This document shows, one piece after another, positions 10,226 to 20,880 of a stretch of 64,000 bases of DNA (position 1 is the stretch's first letter; each line of letters opens with the position of its first letter). The stretch comes from Sabellastarte sp. h YS-2021 (Eukaryota; Annelida; Polychaeta; Sabellida; Sabellidae): the NCBI GenBank assembly GCA_964017235.1, contig OZ024927.1:47001293-47065292 (forward strand), given 5' to 3'. A model generated the notes under the pieces. It ran no database searches and was not told the DNA's origin. It saw only the letters and a program-made list of their open reading frames with translations. Position numbers and translations under genes: made by a program.

Positions 10226-10440
10226 GTAATACTCTCGTCTCCCACCTCTGAAGCCGGAATTCAGTTCCCGGCACGGCCTCAAGTGGGAAAGCTGGTAGTT
10301 GCTTGCTGTTGGTCGGCAGTTTACAGTACAGAACCTTGACCAACTGTATGTACTGGTTTCCTCTGCCCTTCCAACTACCCGTCGTGATATGACCTGTACA
10401 GTGTTGAAAGCAGCGTAAAAACCCCACATAAATAAATAAA
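10226..10440 (+). mobile_element. tRNA-derived SINE in MEI4 intron 4
   Basis: The 5' part resembles the tRNA anticodon/T-arm region of molluscan SINEs (CTCTCGTCTCCCACCTCTG, TTCCCGGCACGGCCT). The body ends with CCCGTCGTGATATGACC and GTGTTGAAAGC and an AAAT-rich tail. It is flanked by a 16-bp target duplication with one mismatch, TCATCATATAACCATG (10210-10225) and TCATCATAAAACCATG (10441-10456). A partial copy of the same SINE, in the opposite orientation, lies at 25695-25804. The right duplication ends four bases from the MEI4 exon-4 splice donor. Confidence 0.85.
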
Positions 10441-10465
10441 TCATCATAAAACCATGCCTACTTAC

Positions 10466-10872
10466 ATTGTTTAATGTGGTACATTGCACCATTTCCACCA
10501 AGAGGCTCTCTACCATCCCACATACATGTTCAGTCACCTCCTGTCTCGATGCACTCAAGTCACTATCTAGTACACTTAATATCACCCATACACAATGATT
10601 CAGCATTTTCTCTGACAACAGGTTTTGTTTTTCTGGATCACAGAGCCAACTTTTGATGATAGAGAGAGATCTCTTCAATGTTTTTAGAGTAATCTCACCA
10701 ATCTTTTGGTCTGTATGGAGATGGGTGTTGGCCTGAGATTTCAGAGCTATCACACTGGTGAGAAATTCCATATGATTTGACAAAGTCCTGCTTGACTTGT
10801 CCTGGTTTTCCTCTACTAGAGGGTCTGAAGAGCATGGAGGAGTAGGGTACACAATTTCACTGTCACCATTAC
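10466..10872 (-). CDS. MEI4: MEI4 exon, helical core
   Basis: 407 nt, acceptor TTTCATTTAG, donor GTAAGT. Its first two bases complete the codon left open by the previous exon. It encodes a Pro-rich linker (IVYPTPPCSSDP), then SNHMEFLTSVIALKSQAN and an all-helical stretch to VESLLVEMVQ. It ends in phase 0. Confidence 0.85.
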
Positions 10873-13800
10873 CTAAATGAAACAAGAATTCAGCAACATT
10901 GTGTCACCAGCTTTATTTATTAATTGAAATTAGAAATCACACACATTATGTTGGACTGACATAAATAGTTGGTTGACTGGCAGCGTTTTACTGATCCAAT
11001 CCATCATTGAGGAGGACTGAGCCATAGTTTAAGACACCACTGTGGAATAGTGGGTAACACACTCGCCTGCTAACACAGAGGATGTGGGTTCAATCTCAGG
11101 TACAGGCAGATACATAGTGGCTCAGATAACCGCTTAAAATGGCGGTGATCTGTCATTGGGTCCTATCCCCTCAAGAACGTTGATAAATGGTCATCCTTGA
11201 GCCTCTGTCTTTCAGTTAGGGGAATGTCATTAATTTGAGAGTTGGACTGTACTTGTACAGTAGGATGGGTCATATAGTGCTTTGAATCCTGTAGTACATG
11301 GAGATATTGAGCTGAGTATAAAAAAAAAAACAAATACAAAATACCACCTTATTGAATGGTATATCAAAGATCAGATGTTTACGTTTTGACTTGTGATCAC
11401 ATGCAGATAGAGAGCAAATACAGATACGCAAAATTATGTGTACATGTATATCAAACTTTCACTTACCAAGTTTTTACCAAATGTCAGCACTTAGGTGTAG
11501 ATTCTATTAAGTGTCATCTTGCTGACCTACTTTTAAGATGTTTTTCATATGCCCATATTATGTAATGTGTAGTGTCATATGGCTCCTGTCTGTCTTGTCT
11601 GCCTCCTCCTTTCATAAAGAAAGAAAGGATCTTCAATTGCCCATCATTTTGTGGGACAGTATAATCTTGTGGAGTGTAAGGTCAACTTACCATACAGATC
11701 TTCTTCAAGACCTTTCATATCAAAAAACAAGACCACTGCTGCGGTGTTTATCTCTCACCGGATATTAAAGAGAAATGATCGATGGTAATGTGACCACAAA
11801 AAAGGGGTTCAAAGCCCAAGGAGCAATAATAAGGAATATAAAAGGCCTTTTCCATACAATGACCCAACTGAACCTTGAAGCGGGACTCAAGGTCAAATCT
11901 GAATCTGAAAAGTTTCGCAATAATTAACATTTTCAATTTCCAGCAAAATTTAAGATGGCAGCCAAAATTTGGAAAATTAAAATTTTTTTCATAGGTATTA
12001 TATAATACAGGGTCTATGGTACCCAACAGGTCCAAAATTTGCTCACAATCACTCTATCTCCAATGGCTTTCAAGACAATTGCATTTTTCATTCCCGCCAA
12101 AATTCAAGATGGTGGCCGAATTGAGAAAATTTTAAAAAAATTTCAGAGGCATTATATCCAGAGTCTATAGCACCCATAGAGTCCAAAATTTGCTCGAAAT
12201 TGCTCCATCTCTAATGGTTTTTTGAGATAATCAACATTTTCCATTTCTGCCAAAAGATTCACTTGCAAAAGATTCACAGGACATGACTTCCTTTTGGTTA
12301 TTTTCATATTTCAAAGTTCTAGGACCACTAATAAGGGAGTTAGAAGTGATTTTCTCAACAGTGTGCATTATAAAATAGCTATTGCTCAGCTATATAATGA
12401 GCTACAGGTCTACAATCTTACTATGCTTTAGGTGACTCAAAAGTAGTTTTATTATTATAACATATTTTAACGAAATGCAATAGTTTTGTAGCTACAAGTA
12501 GTTTACTCAACAGTGAGAATCTCAAAATAGCAGAAATAGGGAGATATAAGTCCTTTTTAATGGGATAACCCCATTTGACATTAAACATATGACATGGCGG
12601 CTATTTTGGTTTTGAAACTAAGCCAAAATTACTATCATGTCAGTTTGCCAAACAATACACTTTTTGTGCAAATTTGAAGCTAGCTGCAATATTTAAAGTT
12701 TTAGAGCATTTTGATGGTTTGTTTTTCAAAATAAGGCCAAAATTTTGCACAGACATATTTTCATAGCCATAAACATTCCCTGCAAATTTGGTGAAGTTAT
12801 CTTTATAGAACAATGAAATATAAAGGTTTCTGTAAAAAGGTGATGGATGGATGGACAGACATATGCACTCAAGAAGGCATTTTATAATCTCCCGACCGCG
12901 GCCTCTGGCGGGAGATAAATAAAATAGCCAGCCTTGGCGGGCAAGAATCCCAGCCGCAGGTATAACTAAATGGGCAACAACATTGATATTCAGGAAAAGC
13001 TATAGATCCTCCTGGGGTAAACATACCCTGAAAATTTGGTGAAAATCCGTGCATGGATTTAGGCTGTGGAACATCCACAAGCTTTATGCCCCCCGCCGCC
13101 CGGATGGCGCAGGTGACGACTATAACCCCAGATTTTATGGGCTGGGGTTAAAAACTGGAAAATTGGCAGCTGTTGGCAGATGTGTCCCAATGAAAACACT
13201 GTCAGAACCCTGATCACTAACACCAAGGGAATATTAGTCAGTACACTCCAAAGTTTCTGCAGGAGATGGAACTGAAACTTTAAGCTAGAGGCTGAGAGTC
13301 TGGTGAAAGCACTATTCAGTGGGGACCACTTGTTGACTGATTTCCCTGGTCTAGCAAAAAGGAGTCAGTAGCAGGATGCATGGCATATCATCTTGCCTGT
13401 GATTTGGGTGGTTTGACGAACTGGTCGATCTGAAGGCAGTCACGGTCCCCGGCCCTGGAGACATGGCCCTGAAGATGTAGGTTCATCTGTTCTATTTTGG
13501 AGCAAAACCAGTCATCCACTGGCATAGCAACAGAGACCTTGCCCGAAGGTTGAGACCCATCCAAGGGTTGTCTTGGTGTGAGGGGCAAACATATTTGTGG
13601 TCTGGGATGAAGGACCACTTCATGTAGGATCTGATGCCGCACACAGTGTCTCTATAACTCTGATCTTCAGGATGAAGAGTTTCAGTGTCAGTTGGATCAG
13701 CTTCTGAACTAGAAGGGGCTTCCTGTATATCATCATAGGACATGATTGGGGCCCGGTCAAAATGAAAGTCTGATAAAGCTTCTATTTCTGAATCCTAACC

Positions 13801-15819
13801 AGGTAGAGGTTGATCAGAGGGGAGATATATCCCTGGTCACTTGTGGCCTGAGGATTGACATCCCAATTGCTTGATCCAGAGAACTGGAGTTGGACCAGTG
13901 GCAAAGGCCTGAGAGTGTTGTAGCTGGTGGACTGCCAAAAAAGCAATACTGGCAACTGAAGCCAGAGTGAAGACTGTAGACAGATCAATTAAATTATCCC
14001 TTTTCTCTGACTGATCCCTTTTGTCTTTCTTATCCTTGTGATTTTTATAAGCAGGTAGACAACTGTTGTACTTGTTCAGGGCTAAGAAAAGAGCAAGCGG
14101 CAGAGCCACCCTGACCAAGGACACAGGGATCTGACGGTTTCTGACCCCATGCTCTGACCTTCCAATGTGCACACTTTTGGCGAGTTTCAAACTCGGCCAG
14201 TTGAAGACATGTATGTTTATAACACAACTGCTTCACACTCGCACACAAGTCAGTTAAAATCACACAAATATCCAAGAAAGAAATTGCACTGAAAATTTAA
14301 GCATCTGTTTGGAATGCGCCAAACAAAAAGAGCAAGTTCCGTCACAGCCACCTGGCGGATATGGGAGGCACTACTCCCTGGCGAGTGAGGGGGGAATAAT
14401 AGGAGCCGGTTGGGCTGCAGGAGACACAGGATGATACTTACTGAATCCACTAATATCTTTTTGGGATGATAATTATTTCCAGTAATCCCTTCTGGCACTT
14501 AGTGTATGTATATGTATTTTTTCATTTCAAATTTTTTTGTATATATAAAAAATGTTGGTATGATCCCCCAAATCTGAATAGATAAGCCAGACTTGTACTG
14601 ACCTTTGTCCTGCACAACTGAAAGTGTATTGTGCAAAAGTTGCTGTTCAAGGTTCAGAACTTTGTCTTCAAGTGAACTGACTTTATCTCTCCAAGATGTC
14701 TGATTGCACATAAACTCAGCTGAAAATGGAAACAAGTTCAATATAAAAATTACAGGATACAGTAATATTTCACATTTGAACACTCTTAAACTGAAAGAAA
14801 ATATTGATATACTTGAGAAGCATTTTAAGGTAATTAGCTCTTTTGCTTGTTTTGTATCTGACTGCACGCAATCACAGTATCACTCTGTCTTAATGTGATA
14901 TAATATATTGAAGAGGCTTTAATTTCATGAGAAAAGTTATTTATCTTAAATATAACATTTTCAAGATAAGTAGACTGGGATACTTTTATCAGTACTTATC
15001 ATTTTTCTGGGCTAAGGTAGCATCATGGGTAGTTTCCTTGAAGCAAGCATTTGCTTTTATTCACTGACTTTAAACTTTTCAATATTAATCTAATATATTC
15101 AAACCAAATGAAACAGAAAAATATATTTTTGCTCAATATTACATCTGATATCGCACTGTGCTATGTTAATAATTTACAAATACCAAAAGATATTCATTGT
15201 GTAATGGTTATATTTAATGTAACTCAGTAAAAGTTTTCAAGGAAGCATTGAGCACTACTCACCACACACAGTTTTAGCATGCTGCAAAGTGTCTGACCCA
15301 CATGGTTTTGTTTTTATTATAGCGATTGCTGTAGCCACACGTACATAATTAATAAAATGTCCTGAAAATATAAATTTTTAACAACTGTACTTGTCTTTTG
15401 CAGTCCTTCATCAATTCTAACAATTATTGCATGCACTAGATTTTAACAATAATTTTGAAATTAAACTCTTTTTATAAACCATAGAATTCTACTAATTTCA
15501 TCTAGCTAATGAGCAACATGGAGCTCTTTTCATATATCGTGGAAGTAAAATTTCTGGGAATATTTGGGCATTAAAATATTTGTGGATCTTGTCGGTCATC
15601 AAGGAATACTTGCTGAGGTCTTGCAAGTGAATATTTTCTAAAGTCAAACACTTATGTATTTACAATGGAGTGAAAATTGACAGAATGCTTCATCTGATAT
15701 TTTGTACTGTTACTGATATGTTGGGGAATACAGTCAATACACTCACCAAGAGACTCTGAGTAGCCCTGGCCTTCTGCTACACTGATATCCGATAATTTGT
15801 TTCCTTCTGAAGTAGCCAT
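10466..15819 (-). CDS. MEI4: MEI4, meiotic double-strand-break formation protein (four exons, 3' end not found)
   Basis: Four minus-strand exons join with consistent phases: 15819-15747 (from ATG), 15328-15263, 14719-14603 and 10872-10466, about 220 residues. After a short leader the protein has LAIAIIKTKP, SWRDKVSSLEDKVLNLEQQLL and, in exon 4, LSNHMEFLTSVIALK. From memory of vertebrate MEI4 these match LALAIIRSKP, KWRSKVEILEAEVMQLRQKLL and LSSHMQFLQYLLELK in the same order and similar spacing. MEI4 acts with REC114 and IHO1 on meiotic chromosome axes to permit SPO11-dependent breaks. All splice sites are GT-AG (donors GTGAGT, GTGAGT, GTCAGT, GTAAGT). The C-terminal exon(s) after 10466, starting in phase 0, were not found down to position 1; they may lie outside the window. 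Introns carry SINEs, satellite and a DIRS remnant. Confidence 0.85.
11030..11340 (+). mobile_element. tRNA-derived SINE with A-rich tail
   Basis: The segment at 11048-11105 resembles a tRNA: GGGTAACACACTCGCCT near the A box and GTGGGTTCAATCTC as the B box. A ~220-bp unrelated body follows, ending in an A-rich tail at 11319-11340. Different family from the SINE at 10226. Target duplications are not clear. It sits in MEI4 intron 3. Confidence 0.65.
11770..12560. repeat. Diverged satellite units in MEI4 intron 3
   Basis: Two to three units related to the 8185-8870 array (CAAAATTCAAGATGGTGGCC, GGTCCAAAATTTGCTC, ATCACTCTATCTC). They are followed from 12330 by a unit of the family found at 30335-30990 (CTACAGGTCTACAATC, TTACTCAACAGTGAGAATCT). 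No coding signal. Confidence 0.65.
12561..13150. repeat. Interspersed repeats ending in hairpins
   Basis: Two repeat blocks, each ending in a perfect stem: ATCTCCCG/CGGGAGAT at 12887-12916 after GATGGATGGATGGACAGAC, and TAACCCCAG/CTGGGGTTA at 13123-13150 after GCCGCCCGGATGGC. A degenerate copy of the first block lies at 21830-22390. These look like non-autonomous elements, but the class is uncertain. Confidence 0.5.
13380..14440 (-). pseudogene. DIRS-B remnant (gag and terminal repeat) in MEI4 intron 3
   Basis: Minus-strand fragments match the DIRS-A gag in order. HPEDQSYRDTVCGIRSYMKW (13743-13492) corresponds to SYRETMKSIRAYMGW, and SGKVSVAMPVDDWFCSKI corresponds to the GKVSVQMPTEDWLCKKI block. 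Upstream are Lys-rich, frameshifted pieces up to ~14190. At ~14310-14420 GCGCCAAACAAAAAGAGC and CACCTGGCGGATATG match the DIRS terminal repeat. The copy is heavily decayed and truncated on the pol side. Confidence 0.65.
14603..14719 (-). CDS. MEI4: MEI4 exon, coiled-coil segment
   Basis: 117 nt between a TCCATTTTCAG acceptor and a GTCAGT donor. Encodes QTSWRDKVSSLEDKVLNLEQQ, a heptad-patterned stretch that aligns with the coiled coil following the conserved N-terminus of MEI4. Confidence 0.85.
15263..15328 (-). CDS. MEI4: MEI4 exon, AIIKTKP motif
   Basis: 66 nt, entering with two bases and leaving with one, so it preserves the phase of its neighbours. Preceded by GGCTACAG and followed by GTGAGT. 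It encodes the conserved N-terminal AIAIIKTKP block, which is the strongest MEI4 signature here. The acceptor has a weak pyrimidine tract. Confidence 0.8.
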
Positions 15820-15853
15820 TGTTAAAAGTTTTGAAAGACCATTTTGTAGGCAT
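15747..15853 (-). CDS. MEI4: MEI4 exon with start codon
   Basis: The coding part is 15819-15747 (73 nt, ends in phase 1), from ACAATGG. The exon may start at 15853 after a TTTTTTAG acceptor-like site or may extend upstream as the first exon. An out-of-frame ATG at 15853 would make an overlapping upstream ORF. Donor GTGAGT at 15746-15741. Confidence 0.75.
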
Positions 15854-15892
15854 CTAAAAAATAAAAGTTGATCTAACAGCTAATGAGAAACA

Positions 15893-15957
15893 TTTTTGGC
15901 TTGCAAATTTAATAAGTAAATTAAATTTTTATAAGTTAATACCCTATCCAATGGACA
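15893..15957 (+). repeat. 65-bp perfect inverted repeat, left arm
   Basis: Exactly the reverse complement of 16158-16222, with a 200-bp spacer that holds the DIRS-C left terminal repeat. The arm includes the outer end of the terminal repeat (CCCTATCCAATGG) and 30-50 bp further out. Confidence 0.9.
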
Positions 15958-16157
15958 ATTTGCTAAACCGGTTGGCGCAGACCGGCCCGCCAAACACCAG
16001 AAAAAGACGTCCTGTGTTTCCACTGGCTGGCCGGTCCCAGTTGGCGCATGGTATTTACTTCCTGTCTAGACAACATGACGTCATAGCATCTTTTTCATTG
16101 TCTAAACCTATTAGACCCCTAGTAAGCTGATAGCGGGGTCGGTGGGAGGGTCTTGTG

Positions 16158-16222
16158 TGTCCATTGGATAGGGTATTAACTTATAAAAATTTAATTTACT
16201 TATTAAATTTGCAAGCCAAAAA
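16158..16222 (-). repeat. 65-bp perfect inverted repeat, right arm (possible DIRS internal complementary region)
   Basis: All 65 positions pair with 15893-15957. In DIRS elements an internal region next to one terminal repeat is complementary to the outer ends and serves circular-junction formation. This arm is in the right place, on the recombinase side, for such a region. Confidence 0.8.
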
Positions 16223-16539
16223 GGCCACACTGTCTGGTCTAGGCTGACTTCGTCAGGAGACCTATAGGCCCACGCCTGGGTTGACCTTATGGTCAGGAAA
16301 CCCTGTAAGGCCATGGTGGCTGCCAGCAGCCGGTTACCCGGGGCTATACCGCCATCGCCCCCCCCTTTTTTAAGCAGACCTGCTCTGAGGTAGGGGAAGA
16401 GAGGGATGAGTTCAGTCCCAGAGTGCAAATAAACCTCCCGAAGGAAGCACGCCACACTCAATTCTTATGTACATAGAACTGTTTATACATATATATATAT
16501 ATATAAATCTCCTCAATCTAAGGGCCCCTTGTGGATCTG

Positions 16540-19370
16540 CTGAGCAGCCACTGCCAAGCCCAATTGGTAAAGCTCTGAATCAGCCCAAGCCACGCCCTTC
16601 AGATAGAACTGTGTGAAGGTATTATGTGACTTCAGTGGCAGGCTGACAAGATTGGATCTAAGGAGACTCCCGACTGGAAGACCTTAGAAGCAGCAAAAGG
16701 CCCTGACATCATGGGCTTTAACCTGATGTAAAGTGTGGGCCTCCTGGTCGGAGAGCTCATAACATAGGATCACAGTCTGCTTGATCCAAGAGGAGATAGT
16801 GGCAGGTGAGATGTCTTTGTCGAAACCTTTCGTAAAGGAGACAAAAACCACCTCCTTATTCTTCCTGAGATCGGAGGTCCTGTCCACATAGTAGCGCAAT
16901 GCTCTGACTGGACAGAGGGACCTGTCAGACTTCAGGGATCTATCCAGAGTTGGGGGCCAGGGCTGTTATAACCCCTGGGGCCACACTGTCTGGACCCTCT
17001 TTGGCCACCTGATTCTTGGAGAGAAAGCTAGGTGATGGGTACAGGGACACCTTTGACCAGTCGGATTGGTGTCTAATATTTCTGTTTTGCCAAGCATGTA
17101 TCTCACTTCTACACTTGCCCGACCCCAGCGCCAAGAGGAAAAATGTCTTGAAGGTCAAATGCTTCAAGGAGGCCTCTTTAATTGGTTTAAAATGAACCTT
17201 GTCAGCTGGTGCAAAAACCAGGGAGAGGTTCCAGGAGGGGATTCCCTTCCGGCCTTTGGATCTGTCTCAGTGGAAAATATCCAGGTGACGAGTGAGATTT
17301 TCATCCTTACTGATATTGATGGGCCAATTTCCCAGTCTATCAGCAATGGCTGACCTGTAACCATCAATGGTACTGGGCTGCAACTTCCTGTCCTGAAACA
17401 GGTACATAAGGAAGTCAGCAACTGACTTTACAGGGAGGGCCCCGAAGTCCACCTGAGGAGTGATACATCACTTTGTAAAAAGGCCCACTTGCCTCATAGA
17501 CTGATCTGATTGATCCCCTTTGAGGAGCCTCAATTCTTGCTGCCACTGCCTCAGACAAGCCCCGCTCCTCGATTGCTGAGGCTCTATGAGCCATGCATGA
17601 ATATTAAGATTTGTCAGATTTCTGTGAGGGATCTAATTGAATGGCTGTCAACAGGTTGGGCAGATTGGGCAGGCTCAGTGGGATTTGGCTGCACATGGCC
17701 ACTAGATCCCAAAACCAAGGCATATTGGGTCACCCCGGAGCAATCAGAATGATTCTCTTGCACGGGGAGTCCTGCAACTCCTCCACCACTTTGCCCAATA
17801 TGGTTGATGGTGGGAAGGTGTATGCTTCCAGATCCTACCATGGCCGACTGAGCGCATCCACTGCTGTGGCCAGGGGATCCGGTACCAGTGACACAAACAG
17901 AGGCAACTTGTTGTTGAACCTCATGGCAAATAAGTCTATTTTGGGCCGGTGCCACCTGATGCATATTTAGTGGAAAACCTCTGGAAGGAGAAACCACTCT
18001 GTTTGGATGGTCTGGCCTAGCCTGGATAGCTTGTCTGCTACCACGTTCAGCCGGCCTGGAATGTGTCGGGCTTAGAGTCACTTGTTTCCTGGTACACCAG
18101 GTCAAGATTCTCCATAGTAGGGCACAAGAGGGCCCGACCTCATGCCTCCTTCCTTGTTTATGTATGACACTACTGTGGTGTTGTCAGTTGCTACAAGTAC
18201 TATCTTGTTGAGCAAAGATCTTGGAACTCTTTTAAAGCCAGAGAAATTGCTTTAAGTTCTAGATAGTTTATATGCAGCTTGCTTCCCGGAAGGGACCCGG
18301 TTCCTCCTGCAGTGTGCTCGTTTAAGTGAGCGCCCCACCCTTCTATTGATGCATCTGTAAATATTTGCAGAGCATGTTTATTGGGTGTAATGGTTGGCCT
18401 GTAAGTACATTGTCTTCCTTCAGCCACCATTGTAAATGGGGGTGCAGGGACCTGGGGACTTGGATCACCTTTTCTAGTGATTCTGGTACCCTCCAGTTGT
18501 TTTTGAGATGCCACTGTATGGGTCTCATTATGAAGTCGGCCTAGATGAACTAGCTTTTCTGTAGCTGTTTGTAACCTATCAAGGACATGAACTCCCGGAC
18601 CGGGCAAGCCGGTGGGGATAGCCGTTTTAGCATAGTCTCTTGAAGGTTCTGCCACCGGTCCAGAGTCAGTCGGAACCGATCAGACCTGAGGTCGAACTGG
18701 TAGCCTACAAAATCGAAGTCTTGTTTGGGCTCCAGCTCTGATTTCTCTAAGTTCATCAGCCAACCCAGTTGCCGACACATTATTTACTAGTTCCTGTGTA
18801 TGTTGGAGACAAGCCTGGTGGGATCTGGCTCTCACCAACCAGTCGTCTAGGTACTGGTGGGTTCTTAAATCCTGGTGTATGGCCATCAGTTTCACCTCCT
18901 TTGGGGTCACGGTGAACTCCAAAGGTGCTGTGGACAAACCGAATTGCAGGGCCTTGAACTGGTATGCCCGACCTTGGATGTGAAATCTCAGGTATTTCCT
19001 GGATTGTTCCTGTATAGGTATATGGAAGTGGGCGTCCTTGAAATCTACTGAGGTAACCCACTCCCCTTGGTCTCCGAAAGGCTTGGTTTGTCCAGACCTA
19101 GAATAGGTCTCCAACGGCTGTGTAGTTTTGGAACCAAGAAAGGTCAGCTGAAGAAGCCCTGAGATTTTGAACTGGCTCGACTGCATCTTGTCCATTAGCT
19201 GATGGATTTTTGGTGACCTTGTAAGTTGGTCTTGGGTACAGCCCCGAAGGCTTCCAAGGTTCCCAAAAAGGATTTAGTCTAGATCCTACAGGCAGATTGT
19301 GTTCCACATTTGGGACATTTGGAAGTCTGACAAACATTTCCGGTCCCTCCGGACACCAGTCTGGTGACAA
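16540..19370 (-). pseudogene. DIRS-C pol: RT, RNase H and tyrosine recombinase, broken
   Basis: RT (19195-18550) has WVTSVDFKDAHFHIPI, QFKALQFGLSTAPLEFT, HQYLDDWLVRA (an intact YLDD box) and FDFVGYQFDL. RNase H (18655-17614) has LQIFTDASIEGWGAHL, INYLELKAISLAL and a frameshifted VATDNTTVVSYIN. The recombinase (17452-16550) has DFLMYLFQDRKLQPSTIDGYR, LTFKTFFLLAL, then VKAHDVRAF, where a one-base insertion shifts the frame. A further one-base loss precedes the HNTFTQFYLK segment that holds the presumed catalytic Tyr. At least five frame changes make this copy non-functional. Confidence 0.8.
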
Positions 19371-19679
19371 TAATCTAAGTTAACAGTCTCTCTGTTCTTG
19401 TTGTGGTCCGGTCAACTTTTCACCTTTACACTCTTTGCCCCAGACCAGCTGCCTGCAAGGTGCAGCATTCACACAGTAATTGTTATTTGAAAAAAGGTTG
19501 ACCCCTGGCCAGACGTGATGAAAACTTGTTTGACTGTAGACTACCTTAAATTTCCTCTTGCTGCTGAAAAAACCTATTTTTCCAGTCAAGTCCAGAACCG
19601 ATTACAGGCTGGTAAGAGGTGTGATAAGGCAAGGTTGCCTGGTAGTAGCTTTGGAAATTGCCATATCAAGACCACTGAT

Positions 19680-20220
19680 TGGTCTAAGAATTTTCTGTAA
19701 CCAAAATGACCTTGGGCAACTCTGTCAGGTACCAGGTCTCTGTAACCGGTAATTTCCTGTAACCAGTAATTCTCTGTAACCGGCAAACTGGTAGGCTGGA
19801 GTCACCCCAGAATTTAGACAGCTACTGGTCTATATTTGGCTAGTAGGTTGAAGTAATTCTTGTAAATGCTTCCACATCTACCTGAAGAGTTGAATGGACT
19901 AGGTGGGTAGACTCTGTAACCGGTTTTGGTGAAGCAAGGTTGTATAGCCGGTACCTTGTCGGCAGGCTCTGTAACCAGTAGTTGAGGTGATCACTCTGCA
20001 ACCGGTTTTGGTGAAAATAAGGCTGTATAGCCGGTAAACTGGTCTGGTGATTTGAAGACTCTGTAACCAGTCAGTTGAAGCCATATTTGTAGATACTTGC
20101 TGTCTACCTGCCCCAGAATCACTCTGTAACCAGTTGTTGAAGCAACTGTACAAGGCTGTGTAGCCGATCGGTATACTCTGTAACCAGTTGTTGAAACAAT
20201 TTTACAACTATCTTTTGTGT
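19680..20220. repeat. Dispersed 13-bp motif array CTCTGTAACCRGT
   Basis: CTGTAACCAGT or CTGTAACCGGT occurs about ten times over 540 bp, interleaved with a second motif (AAGGCTGTATAGCCGGTA). It occupies the place where DIRS-C should have gag. Confidence 0.75.
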
Positions 20221-20345
20221 TGAATTCAGCTTATTGTAGCTTTCCTCAATTAATTAAAGTATTTATTTAATCGCACGTCTTATCTGTAGATTTGACAGTT
20301 GCTGGGAATGCCCTTGTGAACTATTTTTAGAAACAATTGTTGTTC

Positions 20346-20880
20346 GGCGTGTCACGTGACCAGTCTGCGGGTCGGAAAGTCATGCGATTGGCTGATTGGA
20401 GATGACATCAGTGGTCGCGTTCTAGTGTGATACTTAACCGGCAACGTTACAGTATGCTGAACTGTCCACAAAACCTCACTACCGACAACAAAGCCGGGTC
20501 TGCAAAGCAGGGACTGGAGTCACAGTAGATGTGAGTTCTGAAGAACGCAGTTCTGACCTTTCTGGTCGGTGAAAGCATGTGACCAGCTTCATGATTTGGT
20601 CGGAAGGACACGCGATTGGCTGACTGGAGATGACGTCAGTGGTCGCATTCTTTGCGTGATACTTCACCAGCAACTTTACAGTCTACAAAACCCCACTACC
20701 GACAACAAGGCTGGGTCTGCAAAGCAGGGACTGTAATCACAGTAGACGTGAGTTCTGAAGAACCCACTTCCGACCTTCCTGGTCAGTGACAACACGTGAC
20801 CAGCTTCGTGGTTAGGTAGGAAGGACACGCGATTGGCTGACTGGATATGACATCAGAGGTCGCGTTCTTTTGAGCTGGTC
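20346..20880. repeat. ~225-bp tandem repeat, 2.3 copies
   Basis: Units begin near 20346, 20575 and 20805 with CACGTGACCAG, then CGCGATTGGCTGACTGGA, TGACRTCAGTGGTCGC, CCACTACCGACAACAA, TCTGCAAAGCAGGGACT and GTGAGTTCTGAAGAAC. GC-richer than the surroundings. In the DIRS-C gag region. Confidence 0.8.

Noticed and set aside
10203..10427. Minus ORF reading through the SINE after MEI4 exon 4
   Set aside because: It passes a perfect GTAAGT donor and lies inside a SINE with target duplications.
11048..11110. A tRNA-like segment with A and B box
   Set aside because: It is followed by a SINE body and A-tail and has no clean cloverleaf, so it is a SINE head rather than a tRNA gene.
16111..16461. Minus ORF across the 65-bp inverted repeat
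   Set aside because: It reads through DIRS terminal sequence and has no family motifs.
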